Source: Turbatrix aceti (taxonomy: Eukaryota > Nematoda > Chromadorea > Rhabditida > Panagrolaimidae). From it: a DNA stretch of 64,000 nt. Numbering within the stretch: the first letter of the stretch is position 1; every line of letters begins with the position of its first letter. The notes beneath the pieces are model-generated. The model saw only the letters and a list, made by a program, of their open reading frames with translations, had not been told where the DNA came from and ran no database searches. Where the stretch lies: NCBI GenBank assembly GCA_963969345.1, contig OZ017767.1, positions 372,001 to 436,000 on the forward strand. The letters are read 5' to 3'. The position numbers and the translations under genes were made by a program. This document shows positions 1 to 11,622 of the stretch, one piece after another.

Positions 1-1
1 C

Positions 2-1058
2 CGTGAAATGCTCCAACAGTCGAAGATCCTGAAGGTCATCCGCAAAAACCTTGTCAAGAAGTGCGTTCAACTCTTCGAGGAGATCGCCGAAGACAAGGAC
101 AACTTCAAGAAGTTCTACGAGCAGTTCGGCAAGAACATCAAGGTTGGTTTTATTCATCATTTGTACCCGACAGTCTTTACCTTATTTTTTTTAGCTCGGC
201 ATCCACGAAGACTCGACCAACCGCAAGAAGCTCAGCGAGTTCCTTCGCTTTTACACCTCTGCTTCCGGAGACGAGATGGTTTCCCTCAACGACTACGTTG
301 CGCGCATGAAGGACAACCAGACCGCCATCTACTTCATCACCGGCGAGAACCGCGAGGTCGTTGGCAACTCTGCCTTCGTCGAGCGTGTCAAGAAGCGTGG
401 ATTCGAGGTCGTCTACATGGTTGACCCCATCGACGAGTACTGCGTCCAGCAGCTCAAGGAATTCGACGGCAAGAAGCTGGTCTCTGTCACCAAGGAAGGC
501 CTCGAACTCCCCGAATCCGAAGACGAGAAGAAGAAGTTCGAGGAAGACAAGGTCAAGTACGAAACCCTCTGCAAGGTCATGCAGGACATCCTCGACAAGA
601 AGGTCCAGAAGGTCACCGTCTCCAACCGCCTTGAGCACTCTCCTTGCTGCATCGTCACCTCGGAGTACGGCTGGTCTGCCAACATGGAGCGCATCATGAA
701 GGCTCAGGCTCTTCGTGATTCGTCGACGATGGGCTACATGGCGTCCAAGAAGCACCTCGAGATCAACCCCGAGCACTCAGTCATCAAAAACCTTCGCGAG
801 CGCATCGAAGCCGATAAGGACGACAAGGCTGCCAAGGATCTCATTGTTCTCCTCTACGAGACCTCGCTCCTGACGTCTGGCTTCTCGCTTGAAGACCCCA
901 AGTCCCACGCCGACCGCATTTACCGCATGATCAAGCTTGGCCTCGACATCGGAGACGACGAAGACGATGCTCTTGCCGCTGGTCCCAGCACAGCTGCTGC
1001 CGACGTCAAGGTTGAGGGTGCTGAAGACGACGCGTCTCGCATGGAAGAGGTCGACTAA
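2..1058 (+). CDS. daf-21: HSP90 cytosolic chaperone, C-terminal part
   Basis: ATP-dependent cytosolic chaperone that folds kinases and receptors; only the middle and C-terminal part (about 334 residues) lies in the window. Exons 2-142 and 195-1058 are joined across a 52-bp intron with GT...TTTTTTTTAG borders. The text around the join (FGKNIK then [19 protein letters not shown]) is the highly conserved HSP90 middle domain, followed by the [12 protein letters not shown] segment. The protein ends in MEEVD, the peptide that docks TPR co-chaperones and that marks the cytosolic, not the ER or mitochondrial, paralogue. Codons are strongly C/G-ending compared with neighbouring genes, as expected for a very highly expressed gene. 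The 5' part is cut off by the window edge. Identification is essentially certain; the symbol assumes the usual single nematode orthologue. Confidence 0.97.
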
Positions 1059-1420
1059 GATTGACTCGCATATTTCTACCACTCGTGTGGAAGTCATCGG
1101 CTTCTTACTAATGCGATCTCTTCTATCCTGTTTTCTTAATCTATTAATAAGCCCCCTTCATCCCTAGTGTCCGTGATCTGCTCCTGTTTTTCTCGTTCTT
1201 AAGGTATACATGAATTTTGTTGAATTTTAGCCTGATGGTAGATTGATTGGGGTTGGAAAAGTTGGCAGAACAAAGGTTTATATTTTATTCTTTGTGTATA
1301 ATAGTTATAATTTAAAATATGTGAGCAATTTGGGGAATATGGAAACAAATTATCCGGGATGAGATATGCGCACTGTTTTTGGCAGAATGAGGTGGACGGG
1401 GATAGACGGAGTACTGCTCT
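1059..1420. other. convergent 3' intergenic region
   Basis: A 362-bp A/T-rich stretch between the HSP90 stop and the stop of the minus-strand MAM gene. It should hold both 3' UTRs; an ATTAATAAG near 1142-1150 could serve as a poly(A) signal. Nothing else is seen. Confidence 0.6.
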
Positions 1421-3173
1421 CTACCACTGACGATGTTTTTTCTTTCGTCCAACTGACGACGGCGAGGGCAACCCGAGTGCATCGATCGGCGAACAAAAGC
1501 TTCCATTATTGATGTTTTCTACCCGAATGTTGTCGACAGCGAGGTAGAGATTCTGCCTCACTTTCGCAGCAATGAAATAGACCTTCTCGGTGCCAGGTGG
1601 CATGAAGAGGCTCTCGTGCACGTGCCAGTACTTGTTCGCTTCCAGAGGTGGATTGGAGTATGGGCAGTCTTCGTACGTGTTCAGGCAGATCTGCAAGGAG
1701 TTTTTTAGTTATATGAGGCGAGTAATGGGGTACCTTGAGCTGCGGACCCATAGACCGCGAATACAGGTCAAAGATCAGGTAAGCGGGGTCGTTGAGTTTG
1801 AATCGCGGGGATTCGAGGACAAAGACTTCTTCTGAGAGGTCGCTGCCGTCGATACCCACGTACACGTAGCCGGCTGGAATTTTAATTAAAATTTAGAACT
1901 TTTTTTTTAATTTTTTTTTTGCAAAAAAAATTGAACACTTACAATTTCGATTATCATTAGGATTGTGTCGATGAATTCCAGTATGTGGATTGCCGAGTAG
2001 ACTTTCACCTGTTTTCCACGGCGATCTAAAACTAATGTCCTCATTCACCCTCTCAAAAATATGCACTCACGTCGCTGCAAGACCCAAAAGCTTCCACAAG
2101 CAGGAATTTCCAAAATTAAAATTGCACACCAGAGCTTTGCAGATATCCCGTGGCTGTTCGAGATCTCCAAGTTCATTATTCTCGTCCCCGATGTCAGAAT
2201 CAGGTAGAATTTCTCTGCTGGCGACTTCAGCATCCACGACGGTGGTCGGCGCGGGGGAAGAAAGGAGCGTGAGGTCGCTGCTGATCGCATAGTTATCAGG
2301 GGTGAGGATCGGCTGTCCCTCGGCCCGGAATTTGTCAGGTGTCATCATATCCTCCGGCACCAGTTCACAGATCGTTCCATCATAAGCCACGTTATCCAGG
2401 AGCACGATATCTTCGTCCCCGATTCCTTCGATCAAAATCCTGATTCTGAAGGCCTTCAAACTTTGTGGAATCTCAAAAGTCAGGGGATTGGAGTCGATTT
2501 TGGATTCTTCGCAGTTTGCAAGCAGACTTTCTTCCGAGACAATACAGATCTTGAGCGAGGGCCTCTCGTTGTTCACCCAGTAGTCGAACTTGAGCGTCGC
2601 CTTGTCGTACTGGCAGGGAACAGCCAGCTCGATCGCCGAGGGCGCCCTGCCGAAGGATTCCTCGCCTCCGGCCATCAGAAAGTAGTCCGTGAAAGGAAAC
2701 GACCGATCCGAGGTGCAGTCGAAGCGATTGAGGTCGAAGAGGGTCTCGAAGCGGGCTCGGCGAAACGCGTGACCCGCTTCGAGGGGAACATTGGACCACG
2801 CACAATTCTCGTCACGGGAGTCAAAGTCGCAGGCCAGCTTGCCGCCTGCCTGGAAGGATCGGTAGGAGGCGGAGTCACCCGGAATATCGTAGAGAGTGGC
2901 TAGTTGTCGCATTTCTTAAAAATATCATTTGAATAAAACAGATTTTTTATGCAATAAATATTTTTGTAATTGAAAAAAAAAATTTTTTTTATGAATCAAA
3001 AAAAAACTGACCACTAGCCTTGTAAACCCCAAAATCGGCTCTCTGGCACTTGGCAGCCCGCATCTCGTAATCAAAGTTAGGAGTGCCCAATGCAGCTGCT
3101 GCGCGACTTCTGGCGGCTGTAAATGTCGCACTGTTGCTACCACCGCCTCCGCCACCGTAGCATGATAAGGCTT
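1421..3173 (-). CDS. secreted/surface protein with two MAM domains (5' end not found)
   Basis: Five minus-strand exons fit in phase: 3173-3012, 2914-2071, 2025-1943, 1873-1734, 1690-1421 (about 499 residues, start missing). After a Gly-rich piece (SCYGGGGGG) comes a first MAM domain opening with ACDFDSRDENCAWSN, holding paired cysteines and ending VLLDNVAYDGTIC. A second MAM domain opens with LVCNFNFGNSCLWK and closes with YLAVDNIRV; each runs about 160-170 residues, the family size. MAM domains are extracellular beta-sandwiches used for adhesion. The short Lys/Arg tail after the second domain has no obvious membrane segment. The 2914 acceptor ends in TTTTTAAG, an unusual but usable 3' splice site, so that junction is the weakest. 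No exon with a signal peptide was found upstream; it may lie in 3.2-5.7 kb. Partner and pathway are unknown. Confidence 0.82.
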
Positions 3174-5689
3174 CTGAAACAGGGCTTAAATTCAGCCTCA
3201 GGTTTGCGAATTTCTAAAATTACCGTGTATAATTGAAAAAAATAAAATTATAAAATGCTTTGTCATGTTTTTTTGAGAACTGGAGCTTTGCAAGCTCAAT
3301 TAAATAATTAGCCTGAAAATTAATAATTCAACGTAACAAAATATTTATCATATTTACAAATAATTTTAATTTCAATTAACATCGCGAACCGAATTTACGG
3401 CATTGATCGAATTTTTTGAATGGGTTTCGAATCCAAATCCCAGAAAATAATATTTTTAAATTTTTAAATAATATTTATTTTCTGGGATTCACGCCGTTTT
3501 TAAACCCAAAATCATTCGTACAAGGCAAAAAGGCGTACACGCCTCCGGTGAACCCTTTCTTCCTTCCATCTCTCAAAAAAATGAAAGTCGAAATCAAATT
3601 AGTCAAACATGAATGAAAAGAAGTCTGAAAATAAGCCGCGGTGGTCATCGCAATAAGACGCCGAGGGTATACGAAAAGCAATCATCATCACGCCCCTAAC
3701 CCCGTTGTCATGTTCGTCGGCGCCGAAGACAAAGAAAACAAAATACGAGTTCATTGAGGTAGAACACGGAGAGAAAGGAGGAACAACGGGCACGGACAGA
3801 TGAGTGAGGTGAATTTGTAAGTCAATTACAGAGCGCAAAAAAAAGCGAAATCGTAAGACAAATGAAAGTAAATGTAAAACGTCATGCCATCAATTTTTTC
3901 CAGACAATTGGAGACAAAATATGACGAATTGAATAAAATGGGGCTCCAAAAATTGCGATGTATTTAAAAAATGAGTTCAGAAAGTCAATTGTCAGTCAAA
4001 CTATTTATAATGCATACTGTCTGGGTTTTGGGCAAGCAAAATTAAGAGACTAAAATAATGTTTGATGAACACATTTGGTTTCGCGGGATCAAAATTGGTA
4101 TCAAAAATATAGGATCGTACCAAATCCTTTTGGCCCGATTTAGTTCGGTTTCATTAAATATAAAAAAATTTATTACCGCCTTTCTTGTATACTTAAAATG
4201 TTCTAAAGTTTGCTAAACGTTCAAAATCGGAAGATTACAAAATTTAGTTCAACTAGCAAATGCTATCACTGAGAGTGAACATAAAAATTAAGTACGATTT
4301 AAATAACGCGTAAAACAATAAAAGCGTGAACTTCACGACGAAATAATAATTTTTTACAAAGCCAAAAAATAAAATATTCATACTGTCTAAAAAAGACCAA
4401 AAAATGTTCTAAATAATTTTTAAATAAAAAAATATAGTTTACAAATTCCATCAAAAATAAGAACCGCAGATCTTATTATTGAATGTTTTGTGCCGAAAAA
4501 AACGAACTTGCCAGATGCGTTCGCGCTAAAGAAATTATTTCATTTCCACCTTGTGTGTATCCTTTTCGCACTTGTTATTTCCGACGATCACAACTGCATC
4601 CGAACTCGGCGACGGGAGGGGGGATAAAATAACAATTGCCCTCCTCAGAAAATCATGCACCATGAAAAAAAGCGTCGTCAATTAAATATCGGATACTCAG
4701 TAGCAGAAAAAGACGGATGAGCAGAACAGTCAAGGTTAGAAGAGAGGGAAGATGGGATAAAATAAATTTATTTAATACAGGTGCAATATACCATCTGAGA
4801 TCATTCGTCGCCGGATGTCTTCTTCCTCAGTAAGCCAGACGGGGCGCCCCAGCAAGGGGTGACTCCTGACCTAAATCGAGGATATTGAGACCACAGAGAA
4901 AGGCGATGACATGACAGCCCTTAGGCAGAGTTGGGCTGGGTTAATACTTGCAGGAGGGCAAGTTTACGATTTGTCAACGGTTTTTTACCCTCAGTGATTG
5001 ACTGACTGGTCGATATGTAAATGAGGGGGTCGCGGGAAGATGGATATGTAAGTCGGACTGTTGCGGGGAGCGGTGACATGACCGGACCCGACCCGTGCAA
5101 TCCTGATGGAAAAATGAGAGGGTCAGGTCAGTAAGCAGTGTCTTAAGAGTCTTAGTGTGTCATAATCATAACATTTTTCCTCAGCAACGACCACGAAAGT
5201 TACGAAACCGGAACGAACAGTGGGAGGTCAAGTCGTTCAAGTTGCTACGCAGGAACATTTTGTTGTTTAGAAAAAATGAAATTAAACGTATCGAATGAAA
5301 AAAGATTTTTTCATTAATTAATTTTTTGTAGAGAGAGAAAAACAAGCAATTTAGGTGAAATGCTTTTCTGGCGTGCTGCGCTATTGAGGATATGAAAACA
5401 ATAACAGCGGTCAAGTGTAACAATGTTTTCACCGCCACCTCAAAATGAAAGAGAAGTCCAGTTGAAAGGCAAATTCATCTCTTGAGTGATTTCTAATTAT
5501 GTTTTATATCTTTTCATTATCCAAAAAATTGAAGTACTATTTTTTTTCTTTTTCTTCCTGATCGTCCACCATACATTGTTAAAAAATTTATTAAAAGTTA
5601 TAAACTTTGGTTTGAGGAAACATTCGGAGTCATTGCGCGATCCAGCTGAAACACCAAAAAAAAATCATATAACCCTCTAACTCCCAAAA
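3174..5689. other. 2.5-kb A/T-rich stretch without a supported gene
   Basis: Upstream of the MAM gene. Reading frames here are short and lack convincing ATG starts or splice partners. A hydrophobic minus-strand run near 5380-5438 resembles a signal peptide but begins with GTG and has no clear donor. A G/A-rich patch at about 4600-5170 is less A/T-biased than its surroundings. It could hold the missing first exon and promoter of the MAM gene. Confidence 0.5.
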
Positions 5690-6070
5690 TTAACCCACAT
5701 CATAGCCCCCTGCATCGGCGAGTATCTCTCTTTTCTTGTGATGATCAGTTCCGTCAAGCCTGTTTTGGATGCAGATCCGTTCGTGTGACGTCATACACGA
5801 CATAGGCTTCCTGACGAGCACGTCGTCTTCGTCTTCCGATATCCTGTATTTCGCCCGGTGACGGTCCTTGGCTCCCCGAGGGCATCGGTCAGTATCGTCG
5901 GAGGTGCATTCGGAGGACGGCACCTTTTTTAGCAAGGGTTCATGATGCTCGTCTACATCGACTTCGTGGATGTAGGACTGGGGACAGCGATTTTTCGGCG
6001 TACGAGTCCTGGAGCAGGTCGCGTACAGAAAAACGGTGACAAAAAGTGTGGCGAGCACTACAACAATCAT
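5690..6070 (-). CDS. single-pass membrane protein with acidic/basic tail, unknown
   Basis: A 126-residue frame beginning MIVVVLATLFVTVFLYATC, a clean single transmembrane segment acting as a signal anchor. The following polar region is about 105 residues with mixed charge, Cys scattered, and an EDEDDVLVRKP patch. I do not recognise a family. The frame stays open upstream to 6247, and a good acceptor (TTTGCAG) at about 6141 could bring in an extra exon, so the start is uncertain: the internal ATG at 6070 was chosen because it directly precedes the membrane segment. It lies downstream of, and on the same strand as, the small Cys-rich gene at 6349, but a stop codon separates the two. Confidence 0.55.
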   Translation of the reverse strand: MIVVVLATLFVTVFLYATCSRTRTPKNRCPQSYIHEVDVDEHHEPLLKKVPSSECTSDDTDRCPRGAKDRHRAKYRISEDEDDVLVRKPMSCMTSHERICIQNRLDGTDHHKKREILADAGGYDVG

Positions 6071-6348
6071 ACTTAGTAGCCCGTGTAAATGTCGACAAAA
6101 CAATCGAGAACAGAGAGATGAAAATTTACGGAAAAAATCTGCAAACAGCAAATAAATTAGAATGACATGGGAAAATTGACTATGTACGCACGTTTCTGTT
6201 ATGTGATCTGTTTTTTTCATATTTATCACGATTTGAATGTAGAGCATTTAGATTTTTATTACAATGCTATAATACTTATAATCAAGTTAAGCATATAAAT
6301 ATTTTCATATGAAAAGAGAAAAAGTCATCAACTGCGAACTCGAAGAGT

Positions 6349-6669
6349 TTAACAGAAATTGATGCTGTAGTCGCCGCCTGAGCAGGCATAGTTTCCCGAG
6401 TCGTAGTTGTACGTGATGCATGAGTTGCATTTGTCCTTGAAGTAGTTCGTGTCGTCATTGGGTCCATTGCATCTGTCGCCGCCGAACTTGGTGCACGCGC
6501 TGTCGCACTGGATTCGAGTGCCGTCGCCGTCCGTGACGACCAGATCGTCGCTGCAGTCGTTGAGGATGTCCCAGCTGTTGGTGCCGGTTGTCGGGCAGTC
6601 GCCGTTTGATATGAGACAACAATAGAAATTCTTTATCAAAAAGCTTTTTGACAGCTTATCAGCTCTCAT
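6349..6669 (-). CDS. small cysteine-rich protein, unknown
   Basis: About 106 residues from the ATG at 6669. The N-terminus (KSFLIKNFYCCLIS) is moderately hydrophobic and could be a signal peptide, though a weak one. The mature part has nine or more cysteines with Asp, Asn and Gly, ending GGDYSINFC. Such a small, Cys-rich, acidic, probably disulfide-bonded polypeptide is typical of secreted nematode proteins, but I recognise no family. A second in-frame ATG lies at 6699, and an upstream exon with a better signal sequence cannot be excluded. The coding case rests on composition and on the evenly spaced cysteines. Confidence 0.5.
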   Translation of the reverse strand: MRADKLSKSFLIKNFYCCLISNGDCPTTGTNSWDILNDCSDDLVVTDGDGTRIQCDSACTKFGGDRCNGPNDDTNYFKDKCNSCITYNYDSGNYACSGGDYSINFC

Positions 6670-7042
6670 ATTTGCAAACCATTTAGACTGATTGTACATT
6701 TTTGCATGTTTAAGCTAATAAAAAAATCAACGTTTCTTTTCATATTTTTTACGGTAGGTTGTTGTCCGCGAATTATCAGTCTGAGGCTCTGAGCGACGAT
6801 AAAGTTCCGGTGGAAAGTAAGACTTCTCGAACACGCGCGCGGTGTGCACAACGTGCGCGAGCGCCTGTCGCAGAGTTTGGCTTTTCAAGTGGTGTCGCGC
6901 TCCCCTGTTCTGGCAACGTTGGCCTTATTTAGTTCAAATGCAAAAAAACAATCGATGAATTGCTTTATTTCCCTTACTTGGACTTCACATGTACCCTGTT
7001 TTCATGCTTTATTTATTTCCAAGCTTTATTTCAATCCACAAA

Positions 7043-8381
7043 TTACTGTGCCCTTTCAATAAACGCAATATCTGGTTTAGTCGTAAATCGGTGATACGTC
7101 GTTGGCGGAAGGGCTGCCCGAATGTACTCCCAGGGTGAGTTGTTGCTCAGACGCGTGAACGCCACTGATGCCGTATACGGAATCCTCTGTCCGATGTTGT
7201 CGATCGCCCTTGGCGTCGTCAATCTCGGAGATTGGAACTTTTTGTGTAGCACACCAAAGGCTATGTCGACGGTTGATGCGTGTCCGGAAATTATGATGCA
7301 GCCTTTGCCGCCGACGGCACACTTGGCAATGTGATTGATCGTAGCTTGGACGCGTGTGTTGTACTCCTCGTTGTTTTCGTTGACGCAGGCATTGAGTTTT
7401 CCGACCGTCATGAAAGGTCTATAACTGTCGTCGATGGGAAACCCAACCTGAAGCAGTTCGTCGATTGTCATGAATTTTGGACGCTTTCGGGGATCTCCAA
7501 CGGTGTTTTCAAATAGCCCGGGCTCGATGCAGACTTTTAGGTTCTTTCTGGCGATGGCACAAGCAATAACGGCAGTCTGGATGCATCGAAGCGCGGGGGA
7601 GGCGTAGACAGCGTCTGGGACGTGGCCCATGACGGCGAGTGCCCGACCGATGCGCTGAGCAAGGGCATTGCCGAGAACGGTGAGCATCGTGTCGTCTTCG
7701 TAGTCTTTAAGGGGTCGGGTCATAGGGTTCAGCTTGGGGGGCTAAAACTGTTTTTTTATTTCAATTGAAGAAAATGTCCATGTTCTGACCATGTTCAAAT
7801 CCAGTTGCTTGTATTTGCCGTACTTGTCTTCGCACTTTTTGTACCATCGACCAAAGAGATCGTCAGTTCGTTCGCCGTGTCGGACAACCACGATTGTCCG
7901 CGCACATTGGGCTTGCGTCGCTGTCTGGAGTTCGCTAAAAAAAATAATTTTTATAACCCCCATCTTTTTTGCAAAAAAATCAGCAGCCCAGTACTGCGCG
8001 CAGTGACTTTGGAGATTCCTTGTCAGAAACTCACCAGTCATCTTCAGAGCGGCTAGTCTTGATGGTTCCATACTTTGTTGAATGCGTCGTCGCCGTAGTG
8101 GTTTTATCATCGGTTTTCTTATGATGTTCAGAAGCATCGTCCGCACTCTTCTTGCTTTTGTGGGCTTTCTTCTTCTCACTCTTCTGACTTTTGTGACTCT
8201 TGTGTGTAGCATCCTTTTTTTCAGTATCTGTCGCTGGAAGGAGTATGGGTATCGGAAGAGGTAGGGGTGGAGGAGGAGAGTTTATTCCCGGTTCTCCCGG
8301 CTGTGGAGGAGCGGGAACACTGCTTAAAGGTGGCTTTGTCGCCTTCGGGTAGTACGTTTCTTCATCAGTGCCGCGCGTCAT
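7043..8381 (-). CDS. histidine phosphatase (phosphoglycerate-mutase-like, UBASH3/Sts type)
   Basis: Three exons, 8381-8035, 7934-7790 and 7741-7043, give 396 residues with all phases matching. Residues 1-115 are low complexity: a proline run followed by Lys/Ser/His-rich repeats (KSHKSQKSEKKK). The catalytic domain starts in exon 2 with VVVRHGERTD (phospho-acceptor His about 135). It continues with SPALRCIQTA (Arg about 216) and IIISGHAST (second His about 318), the usual order in the two-histidine phosphatase branch. Proteins of this nematode group resemble the phosphatase half of UBASH3/Sts-1 and act on phosphoproteins or small phosphoesters; the substrate here is not predictable. No SH3 or UBA domain is visible, unlike UBASH3. 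The ATG at 8381 opens the only long frame. Confidence 0.88.
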
Positions 8382-8643
8382 TTTACACTGATGATTTGAA
8401 GATGGGCTTTTTTTTCTCGCATGGGGGAGGCAGGTTGCTAATTTCCGGTGAACTCATGAGTGTTTTTGTTTTTTTGGTATGTTTGCGCACAACAGCGGAA
8501 AAGTGACTTGTTTATTCAAAACACCCAAAAAACAGTACATCTTGCGCATACAATTTACGATAGAGTGAGTGATGAGCAGAAGAAAACGTGGATATCATGG
8601 ATTTTTTTAATTCAAAAAAGTTGAATTTTCTGCAGCACCTGAA

Positions 8644-8886
8644 TCATTGGGCACTAGCACCGTGACACAGTCCACCTGCTCGTAATTCTAAAATAGAAAT
8701 GTTTTACATCGCCAAAACGAACAGCAAAAACTTACGGTTCATGCAGTGAATAACTCTTTCGCCTCGATTGACCGCGGCGCACAGCATGCAGAGTGTAATG
8801 ATCAGAAGTATGAGAGCAAAAATTTCAAAAGCAACTCTCAGCCAATCCCAATACGTCCAATCACGGCACGATTTGTCGTCTTCCAT
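8644..8886 (-). CDS. tiny one-transmembrane protein (64 aa), unknown
   Basis: Exon 1 (8886-8736) encodes a polar N-terminus with Trp/Asp, then a single strongly hydrophobic helix (FEIFALILLIITLCMLCAAV) and a short basic tail. A good donor (GTAAGT) follows; exon 2 (8687-8644) after TATTTTAG adds about 14 residues to a TGA. Total 64 residues. In exon 2 an alternative frame would read more naturally (NYEQVDCVTVLV...) but does not match the donor phase, so the C-terminus is uncertain. Architecture and size match the next gene at 9163-9372, which suggests a small tandem family. No family is recognised. Confidence 0.55.
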
Positions 8887-9162
8887 TTTGCGTTCTAAAA
8901 ATATTTACGAGCACGGTGAAACAAATTATTTAGTAATTATTCAGGTAACAAATCCGGAAAACTACCGGTATTAAAAATTTTTTTATGCCACAGGTTTCGT
9001 TCATCTTTATACTGAAAACACGTAAGGTTATGCAATGCTATGAAAAAAATTATTAGAAATAGTCGGTGTGCAAATGAATGAGTGTGTGTGAGCAAAATTG
9101 AGAACCATGTTTGTTTTCTTTTTTTTCAGTCTTGTCATGCGTCAGTCACACATCGAGAGTTC

Positions 9163-9372
9163 TCAACCACTGAAATCAATTCTCCCATTTACCGGAAATC
9201 CAAGGGTAGCAGCTCGTTGTCGGCTGATATCATTGGCCCGGTGACTGAGAATTTCAACTTTGGCGAGCGTGGCTGCAGTTAAACAAAAGTTGACGATGAT
9301 CAGCAGCATGGCGAAAAGCCAGATGAGGAAGCGGAAGATGTCGTACACAGAAAAACCGATTCCGAATGCCAT
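9163..9372 (-). CDS. tiny one-transmembrane protein (69 aa), unknown
   Basis: A single exon from ATG 9372: short N-terminus, one long hydrophobic helix (RFLIWLFAMLLIIVNFCLTA), then a polar basic tail ending RIDFSG. Similar in layout to the 64-residue product 280 bp downstream on the same strand: about 15 polar residues, one helix, about 25 polar residues. It could be a small regulatory membrane peptide. Coding potential rests on the clean helix, a genuine ATG and the neighbour; no homologue is recognised. Confidence 0.5.
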   Translation of the reverse strand: MAFGIGFSVYDIFRFLIWLFAMLLIIVNFCLTAATLAKVEILSHRANDISRQRAATLGFPVNGRIDFSG

Positions 9373-10720
9373 TTTCGGATTCTACTGAAACCTTTTTACA
9401 AAAAAATCAAAGAAGCAGAAAAAACTGAAGCTCGCAGAAGCAACAACGAACGAAAAAAAAACCCTGTCAGCAGACGAAGAAAGTGATCGCCAGATCATTT
9501 ATACAAGATCAGAACTCGGAGAAGGGACGGTGATAATCCAAAGAATATACAGACGTCAATTTGCCTGCTGTCAGAGAGTTAAGCTCATTTGTAGCACGTT
9601 CACAGAGGACGTACAAAAAATTGTGACAGATACAGAAAAAAAGGTGTATCAAATGTTAAAAAAAACAAATCAAAGCCACAGCATGTGTGCCGCGAATGTT
9701 TTTTCACCTGTTATCCAGAATTTTCCTCTTCTTACACAAACTCTAAAGTACAATCACTTACGAACAAAAGAACATCATTTATTCAAAAATAGTCAAAGTG
9801 GTACAATGAGATCGTTTTCTGCAAAAAAACAGAGTTATTATACCTGGCATAAAAGCCTTCTTCTCTACCACCTGGAATGTAATCACAAATGTTCAAATAC
9901 GACACGGATATGCGCAGGGATATCCGGAAATGGTGGAGATTGTTTACGTTTATATTGCTTGATTGACTGGATGTGGTTACCCTCAACCGACACGACCTCT
10001 ACCTCATGAAAAATCAACAGAAAAATAAATATAGTACGTTCTGGAAAAAAACAAGTAAGAAATTGTTGATCAGGAAAACTCAGGTTTATGGTGCCTTGAA
10101 TTTCAATAAAAAAATTTAAAGTTGGATCAACAGTTGGTGTTCAAAGTGCTAAAAAATTTAAAAACAGTCGAAAAAAAATTTGAAACGGAATGAAAAATGT
10201 ATTTTGTTTTCACTCTTTTTGTTCTCGAGATTTTTAGAAAATGAAGAATATTACATGCTGGCCATCATTCCAAAGATTTGTAAAGAAATCATGCCGAAAA
10301 CTGTAAAAAATAAAGCGTTTACTATTTTTTTAATTATATAAACAAAAAAATCTAAAAAATATAATACATAAATCATTTCCCTGATGGTCTGGCAAACTGA
10401 CTCGTCAGTCCGCTTTGTCACCCTTTTTGTCTCCCCGCTTCCATGGTACTGTCTGGCGGAGTCACTCACGCACGCCCCACGCTACGTAGACGCATGTTTG
10501 TTCTCTAGATTTTTCTGCTTACTTTCTAAATCTTTTTTTGTTTTCTACCGTCAATCACTCACTCGCGTTGCCCTGAGGCCATTTGCCTACCATGCTTTTG
10601 TTAGCACATGGGATTTGATTTTCCTTCTGATTTTTTTGTTTTACGCATTTTTATTTTTCATTACGTTAAAAATCAGTGATTGTAAATAAATGGCTGATTC
10701 ATCCACGGAGCTTGGGGGTA
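9373..10720. other. 1.3-kb intergenic region with possible exon fragments
   Basis: Between the tiny membrane-protein genes and the REEP gene. Apart from the two possible minus-strand exon pieces near 9883-10040 and 10251-10304, long frames here (for example plus strand 9530-10009) start on non-ATG codons and have unnatural composition. Mostly A/T-rich. Confidence 0.4.
9883..10040 (-). CDS. possible 3'-terminal exon of an unidentified minus-strand gene
   Basis: After a strong acceptor (TTTTTTTCCAG at 10041-10051) an open frame of about 51 codons runs to TGA at 9883-9885. It reads a hydrophobic stretch (TIFIFLLIF) followed by a soluble tail containing PPFPDIPAHIR. No upstream exon in matching phase was found. 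A second acceptor-led piece (TTTTTTACAG before about 10304, encoding FGMISLQIFGMMASM) lies upstream but its phase does not join this exon. Coding status is tentative. Confidence 0.28.
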
Positions 10721-11622
10721 CTATAGGACGTACTTGTTGACAACCTTGCTTACCCACTTGACAACGGGTGCCACGAAATTGTAATAAACATAGTCCGCAA
10801 GGTAAGACGATGGTAAGGCCGCGCCGAGCAGGAACAGCACCTAAAAACTTTGTGTTTAAAAAATGCGTTATTGCCACAACTCACCTTGAGCAGTTGATAG
10901 AGTGGAATCGTATTCGGTACTCCAAAGAACAGCATTTCCATGACCTGCACGCATCCAAAAATACTCCAATACTGTAGCCAATGCTGCTGGCTCTCCAGAG
11001 AAGGATTGGCCTGCGTGAGAACGCAGGAAGTTTCAAGTAAGGGATACCCAATCGACGTAATACCAATAAGCACGTTGCCCAGGTTGAGGAGAAGCATGAG
11101 GGTCCCGACAATTCCCAGACCAGCAAAGATGATGGTCTCACGTTTGCTCTGGGTGGCATCTTCAATGGTCGTCCAGAATCGGCTCCATCGACCTGATGAA
11201 TCCTCGGCGGGATAGAGCACTGTCATGACGCTGCTCGTGAGTGCCGAGAGCGGGTCTTCATCTGAATAGAGACTATTCTCGGGTTCTTGATCAACCAAAT
11301 CCTGTTGAGAATTCGAATTCGTTGCGAGAACCTGCTCAATTTCAGACAGCGCTTCCATAACTTCGTCAACTGAACCGAGGTCAGCAACGTCTTCGGGTTC
11401 AATATGGATATCTGATTCTTCATTTTTGACGTCGACGACGGAATTGACAGGTATAGGAAAAACCGCAGGTGGAGGATTGTCAGGAATTACACTCCGACGT
11501 TGCCAGAACTTGAAATTACGTCTGAGAGTAGAAAACTGTGGCATCGAAGATGGTGACGTCGTCGCGCAAACGACGGGTTCAGCTGCAGGTGGTTGTGGAG
11601 CTTCTCGCTTTGAATCAGTCAT
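10721..11622 (-). CDS. REEP/Yop1 (TB2/DP1/HVA22) family ER-shaping protein
   Basis: Two exons (11622-10885, 10840-10721) encode 285 residues; the 44-bp intron has GTGAGT and TTTTTAG borders. Residues 1-150 are a Pro-rich then acidic extension not found in short Yop1 proteins. From about 165 the conserved domain begins with a hydrophobic hairpin (GLGIVGTLMLLLNLGNVLIG), then GYPLLETSCVL, QQHWLQYWSIFGCVQVME and VPNTIPLYQLLKVLFLLG, ending near a YYNFVAPVV segment. That order of hairpin, WLxYW and PxYxxxK is the REEP signature. These proteins insert as wedges that curve tubular ER. The long N-terminal region is the oddity. A DP1/Yop1 or REEP5/6 relative is most likely; which paralogue cannot be settled. 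Confidence 0.85.

Noticed and set aside
177..776. Long minus-strand frame opposite HSP90
   Set aside because: A shadow frame produced by the strong codon bias of the HSP90 gene; it also starts on a non-ATG codon.
3416..3450. tRNA B-box-like GGTTTCGAATCC
   Set aside because: No A box or cloverleaf can be built around it; no tRNA gene was found in the window.
5181..5438. Signal-peptide-like minus-strand frame as first exon of the MAM gene
   Set aside because: Starts with GTG, no ATG in frame nearby and no donor in a usable place.
9530..10009. Plus-strand frame of 159 codons
   Set aside because: Begins with GTG-type or non-ATG start, unnatural composition, and overlaps a better minus-strand exon candidate.
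10384..10689. Hydrophobic plus-strand frame of 101 codons
   Set aside because: Hydrophobicity comes from T-rich DNA; no gene structure or helix spacing supports it.
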